The notes beneath the pieces were generated by a model. It was not told the origin of the DNA. It did not search any database and worked only from the letters and a program-made list of their open reading frames with translations. A stretch of DNA of 33,499 nt. Source: an uncultured Clostridia bacterium (GTDB taxonomy: Bacteria; Bacillota; Clostridia; Christensenellales; UBA1242). The stretch's first letter is position 1. Each line of letters opens with the position of its first letter. A program made the position numbers and the translations under genes. The DNA lies in assembly GCA_944345545.1 (NCBI GenBank), contig CALVMK010000055.1:1-33499 (forward strand). The letters run 5' to 3'. Positions 1 to 8,282 of the stretch are shown one piece after another.

Positions 1-1037
1 ATGCAATCATATTCTATTGCATAAGCGTTACGCATTATACTAGCATTTTCTAGACCTTTAATAGTGTGATACATATCTTCTTGAATATCTACTGGAAGTG
101 AAGTGCTTACACCTTGAATATAAAATTCATTTGTGTCTAATCCTTCTGGTTCTAGAAATATTTGATGACGTTCTTTATCTTTAAATCTAACTATTTTGTC
201 TTCAATAGACGGACAATATCTTGGTCCTGTTCCCTTGATTATTCCACTAAACATTGGGGCACGTGATAGATTATTTAAAATAACTTCATGTGTTTTAGCA
301 TTAGTATATGTTAAGTAACATACTGTTTTGTTTTTTGGAGTTTTATTAGTCATAAAACTAAAGCTTTGTATGTCGTCTTCACCATATTGAATTTCTAAAT
401 TAGAAAAATCTATGCTTTTACCATTTATTCTAGCAGGTGTTCCAGTTTTAAAACGTCTTACTTCTAAACCTAAATCTATTAAGCTTTTAGTAAGTTTATT
501 TGCAGGAGAAAAGCCGTTAGGCCCACTGTTTTTTGTGTACTCTCCAATAATAATTCTGCTCTTTAAATAAACACCAGTGCAAATAATAATGCTCTTAGCT
601 AAAAATGTTTCACCTAAAGCAGTTTTAATTCCATAAACTTTGCCATTTTTAGTTAATATCTTAATTGCTTCGCTTTGCTTTAAAGTTAAGTTTTCTTGTT
701 CTTCAAGAACTCGTTTCATTCTTGAATGATATTTTGCTTTATCTGCTTGAGCTCTTAAGCTATAAACAGCAGGTCCTTTCCCCCTATTAAGCATTCTTAA
801 TTGAATTAAGGTTTCATCTGTATTTTTACCCATTTCTCCGCCAAGAGCGTCTATTTCGCAAACAAGATGACCTTTTGCTGTTCCACCAATAGATGGGTTA
901 CAAGCTAAAAAAGCAATAGCATCTAAATTTAATGTTAAAAGAAGAGTTTTATTTCCAAGACGTGAAAGAGCTAAGGCTGATTCACAACCTGCATGACCTG
1001 CTCCTATAACTATGCTATCAAATTTTTCTGTTTTCAT
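1..1037 (-). CDS. mnmG: tRNA uridine-5-carboxymethylaminomethyl modification enzyme MnmG (GidA), partial
   Basis: This FAD-dependent enzyme works with MnmE to build the cmnm5/nm5 group on wobble uridine 34 of several tRNAs. Only the first 345 residues are inside the window; the family is usually about 620-630 residues, so the C-terminal part lies to the left. The N-terminus carries the dinucleotide-binding motif ([11 protein letters not shown]), then the hallmark stretches [22 protein letters not shown] and RYCPSIEDK. The reading frame is open to base 3. The ATG at 1037-1035 overlaps the mnmE stop by 4 bases (ATGA), so the two subunits are translationally coupled, as expected for partners acting as one complex. 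Identification is by motif recognition and gene context. Confidence 0.96.
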   Translation of the reverse strand, partial: MKTEKFDSIVIGAGHAGCESALALSRLGNKTLLLTLNLDAIAFLACNPSIGGTAKGHLVCEIDALGGEMGKNTDETLIQLRMLNRGKGPAVYSLRAQADKAKYHSRMKRVLEEQENLTLKQSEAIKILTKNGKVYGIKTALGETFLAKSIIICTGVYLKSRIIIGEYTKNSGPNGFSPANKLTKSLIDLGLEVRRFKTGTPARINGKSIDFSNLEIQYGEDDIQSFSFMTNKTPKNKTVCYLTYTNAKTHEVILNNLSRAPMFSGIIKGTGPRYCPSIEDKIVRFKDKERHQIFLEPEGLDTNEFYIQGVSTSLPVDIQEDMYHTIKGLENASIMRNAYAIEYDC

Positions 1038-2356
1038 TTCCCTAAACAAAATTTTGAAAAGATTGCATCAATTATGCTTTCTGTTTCAGTTTCTCCTGTA
1101 ATTTTTCCTAATTCTACCCAAAGTTCTTTAAGTAAAAAACTTATTATATCAGTTGTTGAATTATCACAACTATCGAGTGCTTTTTCTGCAATTTCTTTTG
1201 CTTTTGAAAGTGCTTCTATGTGCCTAACATTTGTTAAAATTAAGCCTGAAATATCAATGTTTCCACCATCAAAACTATTAAAAATTTCTTCTTTAACCTG
1301 CTCTATATTTTTCCCATCTTTCGCACTTATTAAAATGTATTTTTCATTGATATCTAGTTTTTTCTGCTTGTCCATTTTGTTTAATATGATAATTCTTTTT
1401 TTGTCTTTAGTAAGGTCTAATAGCTTTTTATCATCTTCAGTAAGTTCACTAGAACTATCTAAAACAACTAGAACAATATCTGCACTATTTATTGAACGAT
1501 AACTACGGTCAATACCAATTTTTTCAACAATGTTATCACTTTCTCTAACGCCAGCAGTATCGATGAAATTGATCTTTATATTTTTATAAATAATTGTTTC
1601 AGTAATTGTATCTCTTGTAGTTCCTTCAATATCTGTAACGATAGCTCTTTCTTCCCCTAAAAGTGCATTTAAAAGACTTGACTTTCCAACATTTGGCTTA
1701 CCTACAATAGCAACTGTAATTCCATTTTTTATCAGTTTTCCAGCACTACTTGTACTTAATAGCTCTCTTAACTTTTTTAAAACATCACTAATAGTTTTTT
1801 TTGTTGTTAAAAGCGTTTCTGCTTCATCATCATGTTCGGGATAATCTAGCGTCATATCTAAATTAGCAATAGCGTCAACAATAGAACTTTGCAAAGTTTT
1901 AACTTCTGTTAAAAGTTTACCACTCATAAGATTATAACCAGCTTTAAGTTCAGCTTCCGTTCCTGCATTAATAACATCAATTATGCCTTCAGCGCTATCT
2001 AGACTAACTTTACCATTTAAAAAAGCTCTTTTTGTAAATTCACCATTTTCAGCTAAACTTGCACCATTTTTTATAAGTGCATTTAAAACTTCCTTAGTAA
2101 GAAATTCTCCGCCATGGCATTGAAATTCTACAATATCTTCCCCAGTGTATGAATGTGGTGCTTTAAAATATACAAGTAAACATTTTTCATTAATGTTGTT
2201 AAAATGAAAAGTACCCAAAATAACACGTCTTGGCTCAATTTTTTCTTTGCATGAAAAAACTTTAGTTGCTATGTTTAAACAACCATCTCCGCTCATTCTA
2301 ACTATGCTTATTGCCCCAACACCAATAGGTGTAGACACTGCTACTATAGGTTTCAT
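1034..2356 (-). CDS. mnmE: tRNA modification GTPase MnmE (TrmE/ThdF)
   Basis: MnmE is the GTPase partner of MnmG in wobble-uridine modification. The 440-residue length is normal. The N-terminal formyl-THF-binding-like domain is followed by helical regions and an inserted G domain: G1 GKPNVGKS at 219-226, G3 DTAG at 266-269 and G4 NKMD at 326-329. The C-terminus ends FCLGK, matching the family C-x-G-K motif with its catalytic cysteine (C437). It overlaps mnmG downstream by 4 bases. The start ATG (2356-2354) has no Shine-Dalgarno sequence; instead a TATAAT hexamer ends 6 bases before it, so the mRNA is predicted to be leaderless. It is separated from jag by about 250 bp with a terminator, so mnmE-mnmG is its own transcription unit. 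Confidence 0.97.
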   Translation of the reverse strand: MKPIVAVSTPIGVGAISIVRMSGDGCLNIATKVFSCKEKIEPRRVILGTFHFNNINEKCLLVYFKAPHSYTGEDIVEFQCHGGEFLTKEVLNALIKNGASLAENGEFTKRAFLNGKVSLDSAEGIIDVINAGTEAELKAGYNLMSGKLLTEVKTLQSSIVDAIANLDMTLDYPEHDDEAETLLTTKKTISDVLKKLRELLSTSSAGKLIKNGITVAIVGKPNVGKSSLLNALLGEERAIVTDIEGTTRDTITETIIYKNIKINFIDTAGVRESDNIVEKIGIDRSYRSINSADIVLVVLDSSSELTEDDKKLLDLTKDKKRIIILNKMDKQKKLDINEKYILISAKDGKNIEQVKEEIFNSFDGGNIDISGLILTNVRHIEALSKAKEIAEKALDSCDNSTTDIISFLLKELWVELGKITGETETESIIDAIFSKFCLGK

Positions 2357-2362
2357 AATTTT

Positions 2363-2391
2363 ATTATATCACAATTAAAATTAATAGTAAA
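2363..2391 (-). promoter_or_regulatory. mnmE promoter, predicted leaderless
   Basis: On the minus strand a -35-like TTTACT (2391-2386) and a perfect TATAAT (2368-2363) are separated by 17 bases. The -10 is extended by TG one base upstream. A start 7 bases after the -10 falls on the A of the mnmE ATG at 2356. No ribosome-binding site lies between. Confidence 0.6.
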
Positions 2392-2544
2392 TTATCATTT
2401 AAAAAAAATATTAAATAGAATTGTAAAATTTAATTGACAAAATTTATATGCTAATTAACTTTTTAAAAAAATTTAATATTTATTTATACTCAATAAACAT
2501 TAAATCAAATCATTTTTTTAATTTAAGATTATAAAAAAAACAAT

Positions 2545-2582
2545 AATAAAAAAGACACAAAAGCCAAAATACTTTTATGTCT
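2545..2582 (-). terminator. Rho-independent terminator after jag
   Basis: Read on the minus strand, an 11-bp stem (2582-2572 with 2563-2553, one U-G wobble) closes an 8-base loop and is followed by a run of T. It lies 25 bases after the jag stop and ends the rpmH-rnpA-yidD-yidC-jag unit. Confidence 0.8.
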
Positions 2583-2606
2583 AAATCCCTTTGTTTAATA
2601 AACAAA

Positions 2607-3479
2607 CTATTCGTTTTCTTCTTTTATTTTAACAGATAAAAATCTATTAGGTTCTTCACCAGTGCTATAACTTTCAAGTTCAGGATAATTTTGAATAACA
2701 GTGTGAATGATTCTTCTTTCATAAGCTGTCATAGGTTCAAGCTTTACTTGATGCTTTGTTTTTATAACCTTTTTAGCTATTCTTTCTGCTAAAGCTTCCA
2801 AACTTTCTTTTCTTCTATCTTTAAAACCATCAATATCTAATCTAACTTTTTTTGAATGGCGATTTCCCTTAGAAGTTATAATAGAAACAAGATATTGAAT
2901 AGCATTTAAAGAATCACCTCTAAAGCCAATTAAATTGCTAGCATCATCACCTTTAATTTCAAAAAAAACTTCATTTTCATTTTCTTCCACAAAGACATTT
3001 GAATTGCTTTTTAATACTTTAAGCATACCTTGTAAAAAATTTTTCCCAACACTAACTTCATCTAAACTATCAACTCTTTTTTTAGATTTTTCAGTCTTTA
3101 ATGCTTCGTTAGAAGATATAGTTTTTTCTTCTTTTTCAGCTAAATCTTCATTAACATTTTTTTCGTCTTCAAAAGAATTTATATCTATATTTTCATCTTT
3201 TAAGGTTTCAACGTTTTCAACATCTTCAACTGATTTAGTTTCTTCAAAACTTGATTTTTCTGGTTTGCATTCTTGCGAATCTGTTTCAGCCACTTTTTTT
3301 ACTTTCTTATATTTATCTAAAGCATCATCTGAAATTTTCACAAAAACTTTAGCTTTTCTAAAAAAGCCACCTTGGTCAATTATTTTAATATCAACATCTT
3401 CTCTAAGTGCCTTAAGTTCAAATAGTGCATTAGTTATAGCTTGTTCTAAATTTTTTCCTGTTGCTTCACATTCTGTCAT
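2607..3479 (-). CDS. jag: RNA-binding protein Jag/KhpB (Jag_N-KH-R3H)
   Basis: Jag (KhpB, EloR in streptococci) is a single-strand RNA-binding protein, classically encoded beside yidC/spoIIIJ. At 290 residues it has the three expected parts: a Jag_N domain at about 1-50 (pattern IDQGGFFRKAKVFVKI), a KH domain at about 145-210 with the loop LIGFRGDSLNAIQYL, and a C-terminal R3H domain at about 220-287 (EPMTAYERRIIHTVIQ). The linker at about 60-140 is long, acidic and Lys/Glu-rich, a low-complexity region typical of this protein. A clear GGAG site precedes the ATG, 9 bases after the yidC stop. A strong terminator follows. The exact RNA targets cannot be told from sequence. Confidence 0.95.
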   Translation of the reverse strand: MTECEATGKNLEQAITNALFELKALREDVDIKIIDQGGFFRKAKVFVKISDDALDKYKKVKKVAETDSQECKPEKSSFEETKSVEDVENVETLKDENIDINSFEDEKNVNEDLAEKEEKTISSNEALKTEKSKKRVDSLDEVSVGKNFLQGMLKVLKSNSNVFVEENENEVFFEIKGDDASNLIGFRGDSLNAIQYLVSIITSKGNRHSKKVRLDIDGFKDRRKESLEALAERIAKKVIKTKHQVKLEPMTAYERRIIHTVIQNYPELESYSTGEEPNRFLSVKIKEENE

Positions 3480-3488
3480 AAATTTCTC

Positions 3489-4556
3489 CTACTTTTTTCT
3501 ACTATAATCAACAACAACTTTAGCTTCTTTTTTCTTTTCTTCTTTTTCTTCAAGTTTGTCTATAATTAAGTCTATTAAAGGTGCGGTTAAAATTGAGATA
3601 ACTTGACCTGTAATAATATACAAAGCAAAAATTGAGTTGTAGAATAAAGTGAATATACCCATAATTAAAGGTAAAACAATCATTAAAATTTTATTGGTAG
3701 GTTGAGCTGGATTTCCATTATTTTTGTTCTTCTTTCCAATTCTATATTGCATTAAAAATTGTGATAAAAATGCAGTTCCAATAGCAAGAATAGTTAAAAC
3801 TAAATATCCATTTGCTCTACCCGTTGAATCTCTTAAAGGATTCATAACTTTTTCATAGTTTTCTTTAATTTCTAATTGTTGTTCTTCTGTTAAATCATTA
3901 AAATTTTTAGTAACAACTTCACCTTCTTCCAAAACTTCAACCTTATTTCCAATCATTGAAAGATAAGAATTAAAATCTGGAATACTATTTGTCCAAGGTG
4001 TTTCACTAACCCAAACGTTTTCTATCCAAAGCCAACTGTCTTTTATTTCATCATAAGTAATTTTAACTGCATTATTTGCAGCTAATTCTTTTTCTTCATT
4101 CGTTCCTTCTGTTTCAGCATAAGTTTGCTCATAAACTGTTTCTAATTGATTATATTGCTCTGCAATTTTGAAATTAGCCATTGCATTTAAAGAATTCCAA
4201 AGAGTTAAGAAAATAACCAAAACTAATATAAAATTCACAAGCATAAAAATACAAGAACCCATAATATTAAAGTTGTTTTTCTTGTAAAGTTCAGAAAGTT
4301 TTTGGTTATATAAATTTTTATCATGTCCATATTGCTTTTGAATTTTAAGCATTTCTGGTTGTAAAACAGCTTGAACTTTCGCATTTTTTCTAGATATTTT
4401 TTTATTAAAAAAATCTAAAGGCGACATTATAATTTTAATACAAACAGTTAAAAGAATAATTCCCCAAGCATAATTACCAACACTATTAAAAGCATTAATA
4501 ATTGTTGGCCAAACACCACTAGGTGCAGTAATTAAAAGCGAGCTTAAAAAAGCCAT
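3489..4556 (-). CDS. yidC: Membrane protein insertase YidC/Oxa1 family
   Basis: YidC inserts and folds inner-membrane proteins, alone or with SecYEG. The 355-residue protein is the Gram-positive type without the large N-terminal periplasmic domain, and I see no lipobox. Predicted order: TM1 about 30-48, a charged cytoplasmic hairpin 50-95, TM2 about 98-120, a long external segment about 122-248, TM3 about 249-272, and two more hydrophobic segments to about 335, ending in a Lys-rich tail. Two oddities: the position of the conserved TM1 arginine is lysine (K41, in CIKIIMSPL), and the external TM2-TM3 segment of about 120 residues is far longer than in Bacillus SpoIIIJ. The start is supported by AAAGGAGA eight bases upstream. 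It overlaps yidD by 13 bases. Confidence 0.94.
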   Translation of the reverse strand: MAFLSSLLITAPSGVWPTIINAFNSVGNYAWGIILLTVCIKIIMSPLDFFNKKISRKNAKVQAVLQPEMLKIQKQYGHDKNLYNQKLSELYKKNNFNIMGSCIFMLVNFILVLVIFLTLWNSLNAMANFKIAEQYNQLETVYEQTYAETEGTNEEKELAANNAVKITYDEIKDSWLWIENVWVSETPWTNSIPDFNSYLSMIGNKVEVLEEGEVVTKNFNDLTEEQQLEIKENYEKVMNPLRDSTGRANGYLVLTILAIGTAFLSQFLMQYRIGKKNKNNGNPAQPTNKILMIVLPLIMGIFTLFYNSIFALYIITGQVISILTAPLIDLIIDKLEEKEEKKKEAKVVVDYSRKK

Positions 4557-4819
4557 TTAGCATCTCCTTTAAGGTTAATAGGAACGGGGTCGAACCCGCA
4601 TTTACCATTTGGAGAACATCTTAAAAGACGTTTTAACCCTAAATAAACACCTTTTATGCTTCCAAACGATTTTATACTATTAATCATATATGTTGAACAA
4701 GTAGGTTGAAATCTACATGTTTTAGGCTTTAATGGCGAAATAACAAGTTTATAAAACCATACAAGCCCAATAAAAAAATAATCGACAGGAAAGATTATTA
4801 TTCTGTAAAATTTATACAT
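4544..4819 (-). CDS. yidD: Membrane protein insertion efficiency factor YidD
   Basis: YidD is a small membrane-associated protein that assists YidC-dependent insertion. All 91 residues match the family: an N-terminal amphipathic or hydrophobic segment, then the invariant cysteine block CRFQPTCSTY (C35, C41), the GVYLGLKRLLRC stretch (C68) and CGFDPVP (C74). It overlaps rnpA by 8 bases at its start and yidC by 13 bases at its end, so the three are tightly coupled in the standard rnpA-yidD-yidC order. Confidence 0.96.
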   Translation of the reverse strand: MYKFYRIIIFPVDYFFIGLVWFYKLVISPLKPKTCRFQPTCSTYMINSIKSFGSIKGVYLGLKRLLRCSPNGKCGFDPVPINLKGDAKWLF

Positions 4820-5153
4820 TTAAAAGTTTTGCCTTTTTTAGTAAATTATAAACTTCTCTTTGAATGTGTTTAAAATCTAAATTTTCAATATCTTTTTTTG
4901 CAACAAAAATAAGATTATGTGAAGGAATAATTTCATTAAAAATAAGCCTTACAGCTTCTCTAAGTCTTCTTTTAACCTTATTTCTAACCGTACTCTTTCC
5001 TATTTTATTTGAAACACTAAAACCAATTTTAAAAGGTTGAAATTTAGTTTTTAAAAAGCAAAGATTAACATGTTTTTCAAAAACAACTTCACCCTTTTTG
5101 TATATATAATTAAAGTGTCTATTTTTCTTAAGACGGTTTTCCTTTTTTAACAT
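4812..5153 (-). CDS. rnpA: Ribonuclease P protein component RnpA
   Basis: RnpA is the protein subunit of RNase P; it helps the RNA catalyst process the 5' end of tRNA precursors. The 113-residue length is normal. The family signature is present as the basic stretch RNKVKRRLRE at 57-66, preceded by the sheet GFSVSNKIGKS. A GAGG site lies five bases before the ATG, and the rpmH stop is 19 bases upstream. It is co-transcribed with rpmH, as in almost all bacteria. Confidence 0.97.
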   Translation of the reverse strand: MLKKENRLKKNRHFNYIYKKGEVVFEKHVNLCFLKTKFQPFKIGFSVSNKIGKSTVRNKVKRRLREAVRLIFNEIIPSHNLIFVAKKDIENLDFKHIQREVYNLLKKAKLLNV

Positions 5154-5172
5154 AAAAACCTCTTAAACTAAA

Positions 5173-5307
5173 TTAAGCAGACAATTTTTTTCTGCCTCTA
5201 TTTCTGCGTCTTTTAATAACATTTCTTCCGCCTTGAGTTCTCATTCTTTCACGAAACCCATGAACTTTACTTCTTTGACGCTTCTTAGGTTGATAAGTTC
5301 TCTTCAT
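5173..5307 (-). CDS. rpmH: Large ribosomal subunit protein bL34
   Basis: This 44-residue basic protein begins [18 protein letters not shown] and continues with [21 protein letters not shown], the unmistakable bL34 sequence. The ATG at 5307-5305 is preceded by GGAGG with six bases of spacing; the stop TAA is at 5175-5173. It opens the rpmH-rnpA-yidD-yidC-jag unit. Unlike the Bacillus arrangement, it is codirectional with and downstream of dnaA-dnaN rather than divergent from them. Its promoter lies within the palindrome at 5344-5398. Confidence 0.98.
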   Translation of the reverse strand: MKRTYQPKKRQRSKVHGFRERMRTQGGRNVIKRRRNRGRKKLSA

Positions 5308-5343
5308 AACTTGCCTCCATGTAAAAGATTCTTCACTAAATTA

Positions 5344-5398
5344 AAAAAAAGTTTAAGATAGCTACTGTCCGAGGACGATTATATCTTAAACTTTTTTT
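5344..5398 (-). terminator. dnaN terminator hairpin overlapping the rpmH promoter
   Basis: A perfect 17-bp inverted repeat (5344-5360 with 5382-5398) has arms made of an A/T run plus GTTTAAGATA. On the minus strand it follows the dnaN stop by 17 bases and ends in a run of T, so it reads as a terminator for dnaN. The loop contains a second small dyad, GTCC-GGAC. The upstream arm contains part of the spacer and the start of the -10 of the rpmH promoter. Confidence 0.7.
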
Positions 5399-5406
5399 AT
5401 TGTCAA
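5378..5406 (-). promoter_or_regulatory. rpmH operon promoter, consensus sigma-A
   Basis: On the minus strand TTGACA (5406-5401) and TATAAT (5383-5378) are both perfect and separated by exactly 17 bases. The predicted start is near 5371. Transcripts begun here contain only the downstream arm of the 5344-5398 palindrome, so they should escape termination, whereas read-through from dnaN would form the full hairpin. Confidence 0.88.
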
Positions 5407-5415
5407 CAAATTTTG

Positions 5416-6519
5416 TTAATTTATCATTCTTACTGGCAAAATTAAATAAAGGAATTCATCACTTTCAAGAGGTTTTATAATACAAGGATTAGAAGCACTG
5501 TTAAATCCTATTTTAACAAACTCGTCTTGTAAAACTCTTAAAGCTTCAATAAAATATCTAGCATTAAAAGCAATTACAATTTCTTTTCCTCTAAGTGAAA
5601 TATTAACATTTTCTTTAATATTTCCAATTTCTGAATTAGAAGTTAAGCAAAGTAAATTTTCTTTAATTTCAAATTTAACAAGATTATTTTGTCCAACTTT
5701 AGAAAGCAATGAAGCTCTTTCTAAAGCATCTTCAAATTGATTTTTATTGACTGTTATCTCAGTTTCAAAGCTTGTTGAAATTATTTGATTATAGTTTAAA
5801 AAATCACCTTCAAGCAACCTTGTGATAACTTTACAATCGCCAAAATCAACCATAATATAATTTTTTTGAATGTAAACATTAATAGTTTCATCAGTGTCAT
5901 CTAAAAGTTTGGAAATTTCTGCTAAACTTCTTGAAGGAACAATAACAGAAGTTCTAACAGTGCTTTTAGTAAGTTCTTTTTTAAGATGTGCTAGTCTATA
6001 CCCATCTAATGCAGTTGCTAAAATTTCTTTTTCTCCAATTTCCAACAAACAACCTTTTAAAATTGGTCTTGAATCATCAATAGCAACAGAAAATAGTGTT
6101 TTGTTAATAAGTTCTTTTAAATTTTTCTTTTCAATGCCAAAATACTCATTGCTTTCAATCTTTTTAAAACCAGGATATTCTAAAACTGGATAACATTGAA
6201 GCAAACTTTCACTATCTGTATATTTTATTTTTAATTGATTTTTTTCATTTAAAGAAAGTTCTATACTTTCATTAGTAAGCTTTTTAATAAACTCAGAAAA
6301 GAACCTTCCAGGAACAACAGTTTCACCTTCTTCCTTAATTTCAGCTTTAATTTTTTTCTCAATAGAAAGCTCCAAATCTGTTGCACTAAGTGTTAAGGTG
6401 TTATCTTCTGCAACAAGTTTAATACCTTCTAAAATAGGGTTTGTAGTCTTAGAAGCAATAGCTTTATTAACAACAATAGCTGCTTCACAAAGTTCTAGAC
6501 CATCACAAATAACTTTCAT
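5416..6519 (-). CDS. dnaN: DNA polymerase III sliding clamp, beta subunit
   Basis: DnaN forms the ring that holds the replicative polymerase on DNA. The 367-residue length is typical for the three-domain clamp. Recognisable features are the N-terminal MKVICDGLELCEAA pattern, TDLELSIEKKI, the central RPILKGCLLEIGE with ALDGYRLAH, and the extreme C-terminus YLILPVRMIN, matching the family ending L-x-L-I-L-P-V/M-R. It lies downstream of dnaA across a 246-bp gap with DnaA boxes and has its own sigma-A-like promoter there. The AGAGAGG-like site upstream of the ATG supports the start. Confidence 0.97.
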   Translation of the reverse strand: MKVICDGLELCEAAIVVNKAIASKTTNPILEGIKLVAEDNTLTLSATDLELSIEKKIKAEIKEEGETVVPGRFFSEFIKKLTNESIELSLNEKNQLKIKYTDSESLLQCYPVLEYPGFKKIESNEYFGIEKKNLKELINKTLFSVAIDDSRPILKGCLLEIGEKEILATALDGYRLAHLKKELTKSTVRTSVIVPSRSLAEISKLLDDTDETINVYIQKNYIMVDFGDCKVITRLLEGDFLNYNQIISTSFETEITVNKNQFEDALERASLLSKVGQNNLVKFEIKENLLCLTSNSEIGNIKENVNISLRGKEIVIAFNARYFIEALRVLQDEFVKIGFNSASNPCIIKPLESDEFLYLILPVRMIN

Positions 6520-6590
6520 TTTTCGCCTCTCTTTTTATAATTATTATTAAAATATTTAAGTGGTATTAATATTAATAAGTGCCGTTGAAA

Positions 6591-6764
6591 TGTGGATAAC
6601 TTTTAATAGACACAACATATAGTGCCAAAATGTTATACTACCTAAAACGAATATATTATAATATATATAGAATTTTTTTTCAAGATATTGATTAAACTTT
6701 TGTGGATAACTTTGTTAACAACCAAAAAATTTTATCCACAATCTCACAAACTTAATGTGTATAA
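6591..6764. other. Candidate oriC: DnaA-box cluster between dnaN and dnaA
   Basis: Three perfect DnaA boxes (TTATCCACA or complement) are at 6591-6599, 6701-6709 and 6732-6740, with a variant TTATACACA at 6756-6764 beside the dnaA stop. Between the first and second boxes is an A+T-only tract (about 6651-6680) that could be the unwinding element; it also holds the dnaN promoter. The 8131-8648 gap upstream of dnaA shows no box by eye, so this side is favoured. The coding strand flips close by, at about 8.1-8.6 kb. Confidence 0.65.
6655..6683 (-). promoter_or_regulatory. dnaN promoter
   Basis: On the minus strand TTGAAA (6683-6678), 17 bases, then TATAAT (6660-6655). The predicted start is near 6648. 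DnaA boxes flank it on both sides, so DnaA binding could repress dnaN transcription as well as act in initiation. Confidence 0.65.
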
Positions 6765-6765
6765 C

Positions 6766-8130
6766 TTAAGAGTTAACGTAACCAGAGAACATATTTTCAA
6801 TTTCTTTAACAGTGTTTGCCATTCTAATGTTATTTTTAACTTGGTCGGTAATTTTATCTCTGGCATGAATTATAGTTGTGTGGTCTCTTCCCCCAAAATA
6901 TTTACCAATTGAAATTAGTGGCATGTCGATAAGTTCACTAATCAAATAAATAGCAATCATTCTTGGTTCAACAATTTCCTTACTTTTCTTTTTTCCAACA
7001 ATATCAGCTTTGGAAATATTAAAATAATCGCAAACACATTCAATTATAATATTAGGGTTTAAGTCTTCTTTCTTTTTTTCGATAGTTTCCTTTAAAGCTT
7101 CTTTAGCTTCTTCTATTCCTGCAATTTTTTTACCTAATAAAGTAGCAAAGAAATAAACCTTAGAAAGTAAACCTTCCATCTCTCTAATGTTAGTGTCTAC
7201 TTTTTCAGCAATATATTCAATAACTTCATCGTCAATTAAATATCTTTCTTGTTGAGATTTTTTTCTCAAAATAGCAACTCTTGTTTCAAAGTCTGGGCTT
7301 TGAATATCTTGAATAAGACCACAAGTAAATCTTGAACTAAGTCTTTCTTCTAAAGTAGCAATTTCTTTTGGTGGTCTATCAGATGAAATAATTATTTGCT
7401 TGTTATTTTGATATAGTTCATTAAATGTGTGAAAAAATTCTTCTTGAGTGCTTGTTTTGTTAGATATAAATTGAATATCATCAATCATTAAAACATCAAG
7501 GTTTCTATATTTTTCTCTAAATTCTATAGTTTCGTTTTCTTTGTTAGACCTTAAAGACTCTATGTAGTCGTTAGTAAATTTTTCACAAGTTGCATACATG
7601 ATTTTTAAATCAGGCATATGTTGATGAATATAATTACCAATAGCGTGTAAAAGATGGGTTTTGCCAAGTCCAACTCCACCATAAATAAAAAGTGGATTAA
7701 ATTTTTGACCAGGGTGTTCAGCAACAGCTCTAGCCGCAGCATAAACAAATTGATTACTTTTTCCAACAACGAAATTATCAAAAGTGTATTTAGAGTTAAA
7801 CATTCCTTTACTTTGTTCTGTTAAAGTTGGAGTAGAAACAGGTTCAACTAAAACAGTATCTTTTAAATATTCTTGTTTTTCATTTTGGTCTAAGATTTCA
7901 AAATTAATACCTTCACCAAAAACTTCTCTAATACATTCTTCAAGTTTGTCAGTATGGTTTTTTAAAATTTGATTTTTTGCTGTTGTAGATGATGCTCCTA
8001 AAATCAAAGTAGTCCCGTTTTTAAATTCTAAAAGTTCAAGTGGTTTAATCCAAAGGTCAAAAGAAACTGCACTAACTTGCATTTCAAGTTTGTTTTTAGC
8101 TGTCTCCCAGAGGCTAACATATTCGTCCAT
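6766..8130 (-). CDS. dnaA: Chromosomal replication initiator protein DnaA
   Basis: DnaA is the AAA+ initiator that binds DnaA boxes and opens oriC. The 454-residue length is normal. Domain I is at about 1-80 (WIKPLELLEF), a short linker follows, and the AAA+ domain starts near 112 (YTFDNFVVGKSNQFVYAAA). Walker A GGVGLGKT is at 151-158 and Walker B VLMIDD at 213-218. The DNA-binding domain IV carries the signature GGRDHTTIIHA at 413-423. A CGGAG site precedes the ATG. It is divergent from parA and codirectional with dnaN and rpmH. Confidence 0.98.
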   Translation of the reverse strand: MDEYVSLWETAKNKLEMQVSAVSFDLWIKPLELLEFKNGTTLILGASSTTAKNQILKNHTDKLEECIREVFGEGINFEILDQNEKQEYLKDTVLVEPVSTPTLTEQSKGMFNSKYTFDNFVVGKSNQFVYAAARAVAEHPGQKFNPLFIYGGVGLGKTHLLHAIGNYIHQHMPDLKIMYATCEKFTNDYIESLRSNKENETIEFREKYRNLDVLMIDDIQFISNKTSTQEEFFHTFNELYQNNKQIIISSDRPPKEIATLEERLSSRFTCGLIQDIQSPDFETRVAILRKKSQQERYLIDDEVIEYIAEKVDTNIREMEGLLSKVYFFATLLGKKIAGIEEAKEALKETIEKKKEDLNPNIIIECVCDYFNISKADIVGKKKSKEIVEPRMIAIYLISELIDMPLISIGKYFGGRDHTTIIHARDKITDQVKNNIRMANTVKEIENMFSGYVNS

Positions 8131-8253
8131 AATTTTCTCCGTATGTTAATAAATTTACAAGCAAATTCTATCACTGAACCTAATTAAAGTCAAGTTTTTA
8201 TGTCATCTTATAAAAATGAAAATTTAGTATAAAAACCTATAAAAATAACAAAA

Positions 8254-8282
8254 AACATAAAAAAATCGACAAAAAATGTCAA
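8254..8282 (-). promoter_or_regulatory. Candidate dnaA promoter
   Basis: Minus strand TTGACA (8282-8277), 17 bases, TATGTT (8259-8254; four of six match TATAAT). This gives a leader of about 115 bases before dnaA. The perfect -35 and ideal spacing support it; the -10 is imperfect. Confidence 0.45.

Noticed and set aside
993-1502. Plus-strand open frame opposite mnmE
   Set aside because: It is antisense to the well-identified mnmE; its composition is a shadow of that gene and there is no ribosome-binding site.
4575-4605. tRNA T-arm-like sequence (GGTTCGACCCC on the minus strand)
   Set aside because: It lies inside the conserved CGFDPVP coding region of yidD, with no acceptor or anticodon arms around it.
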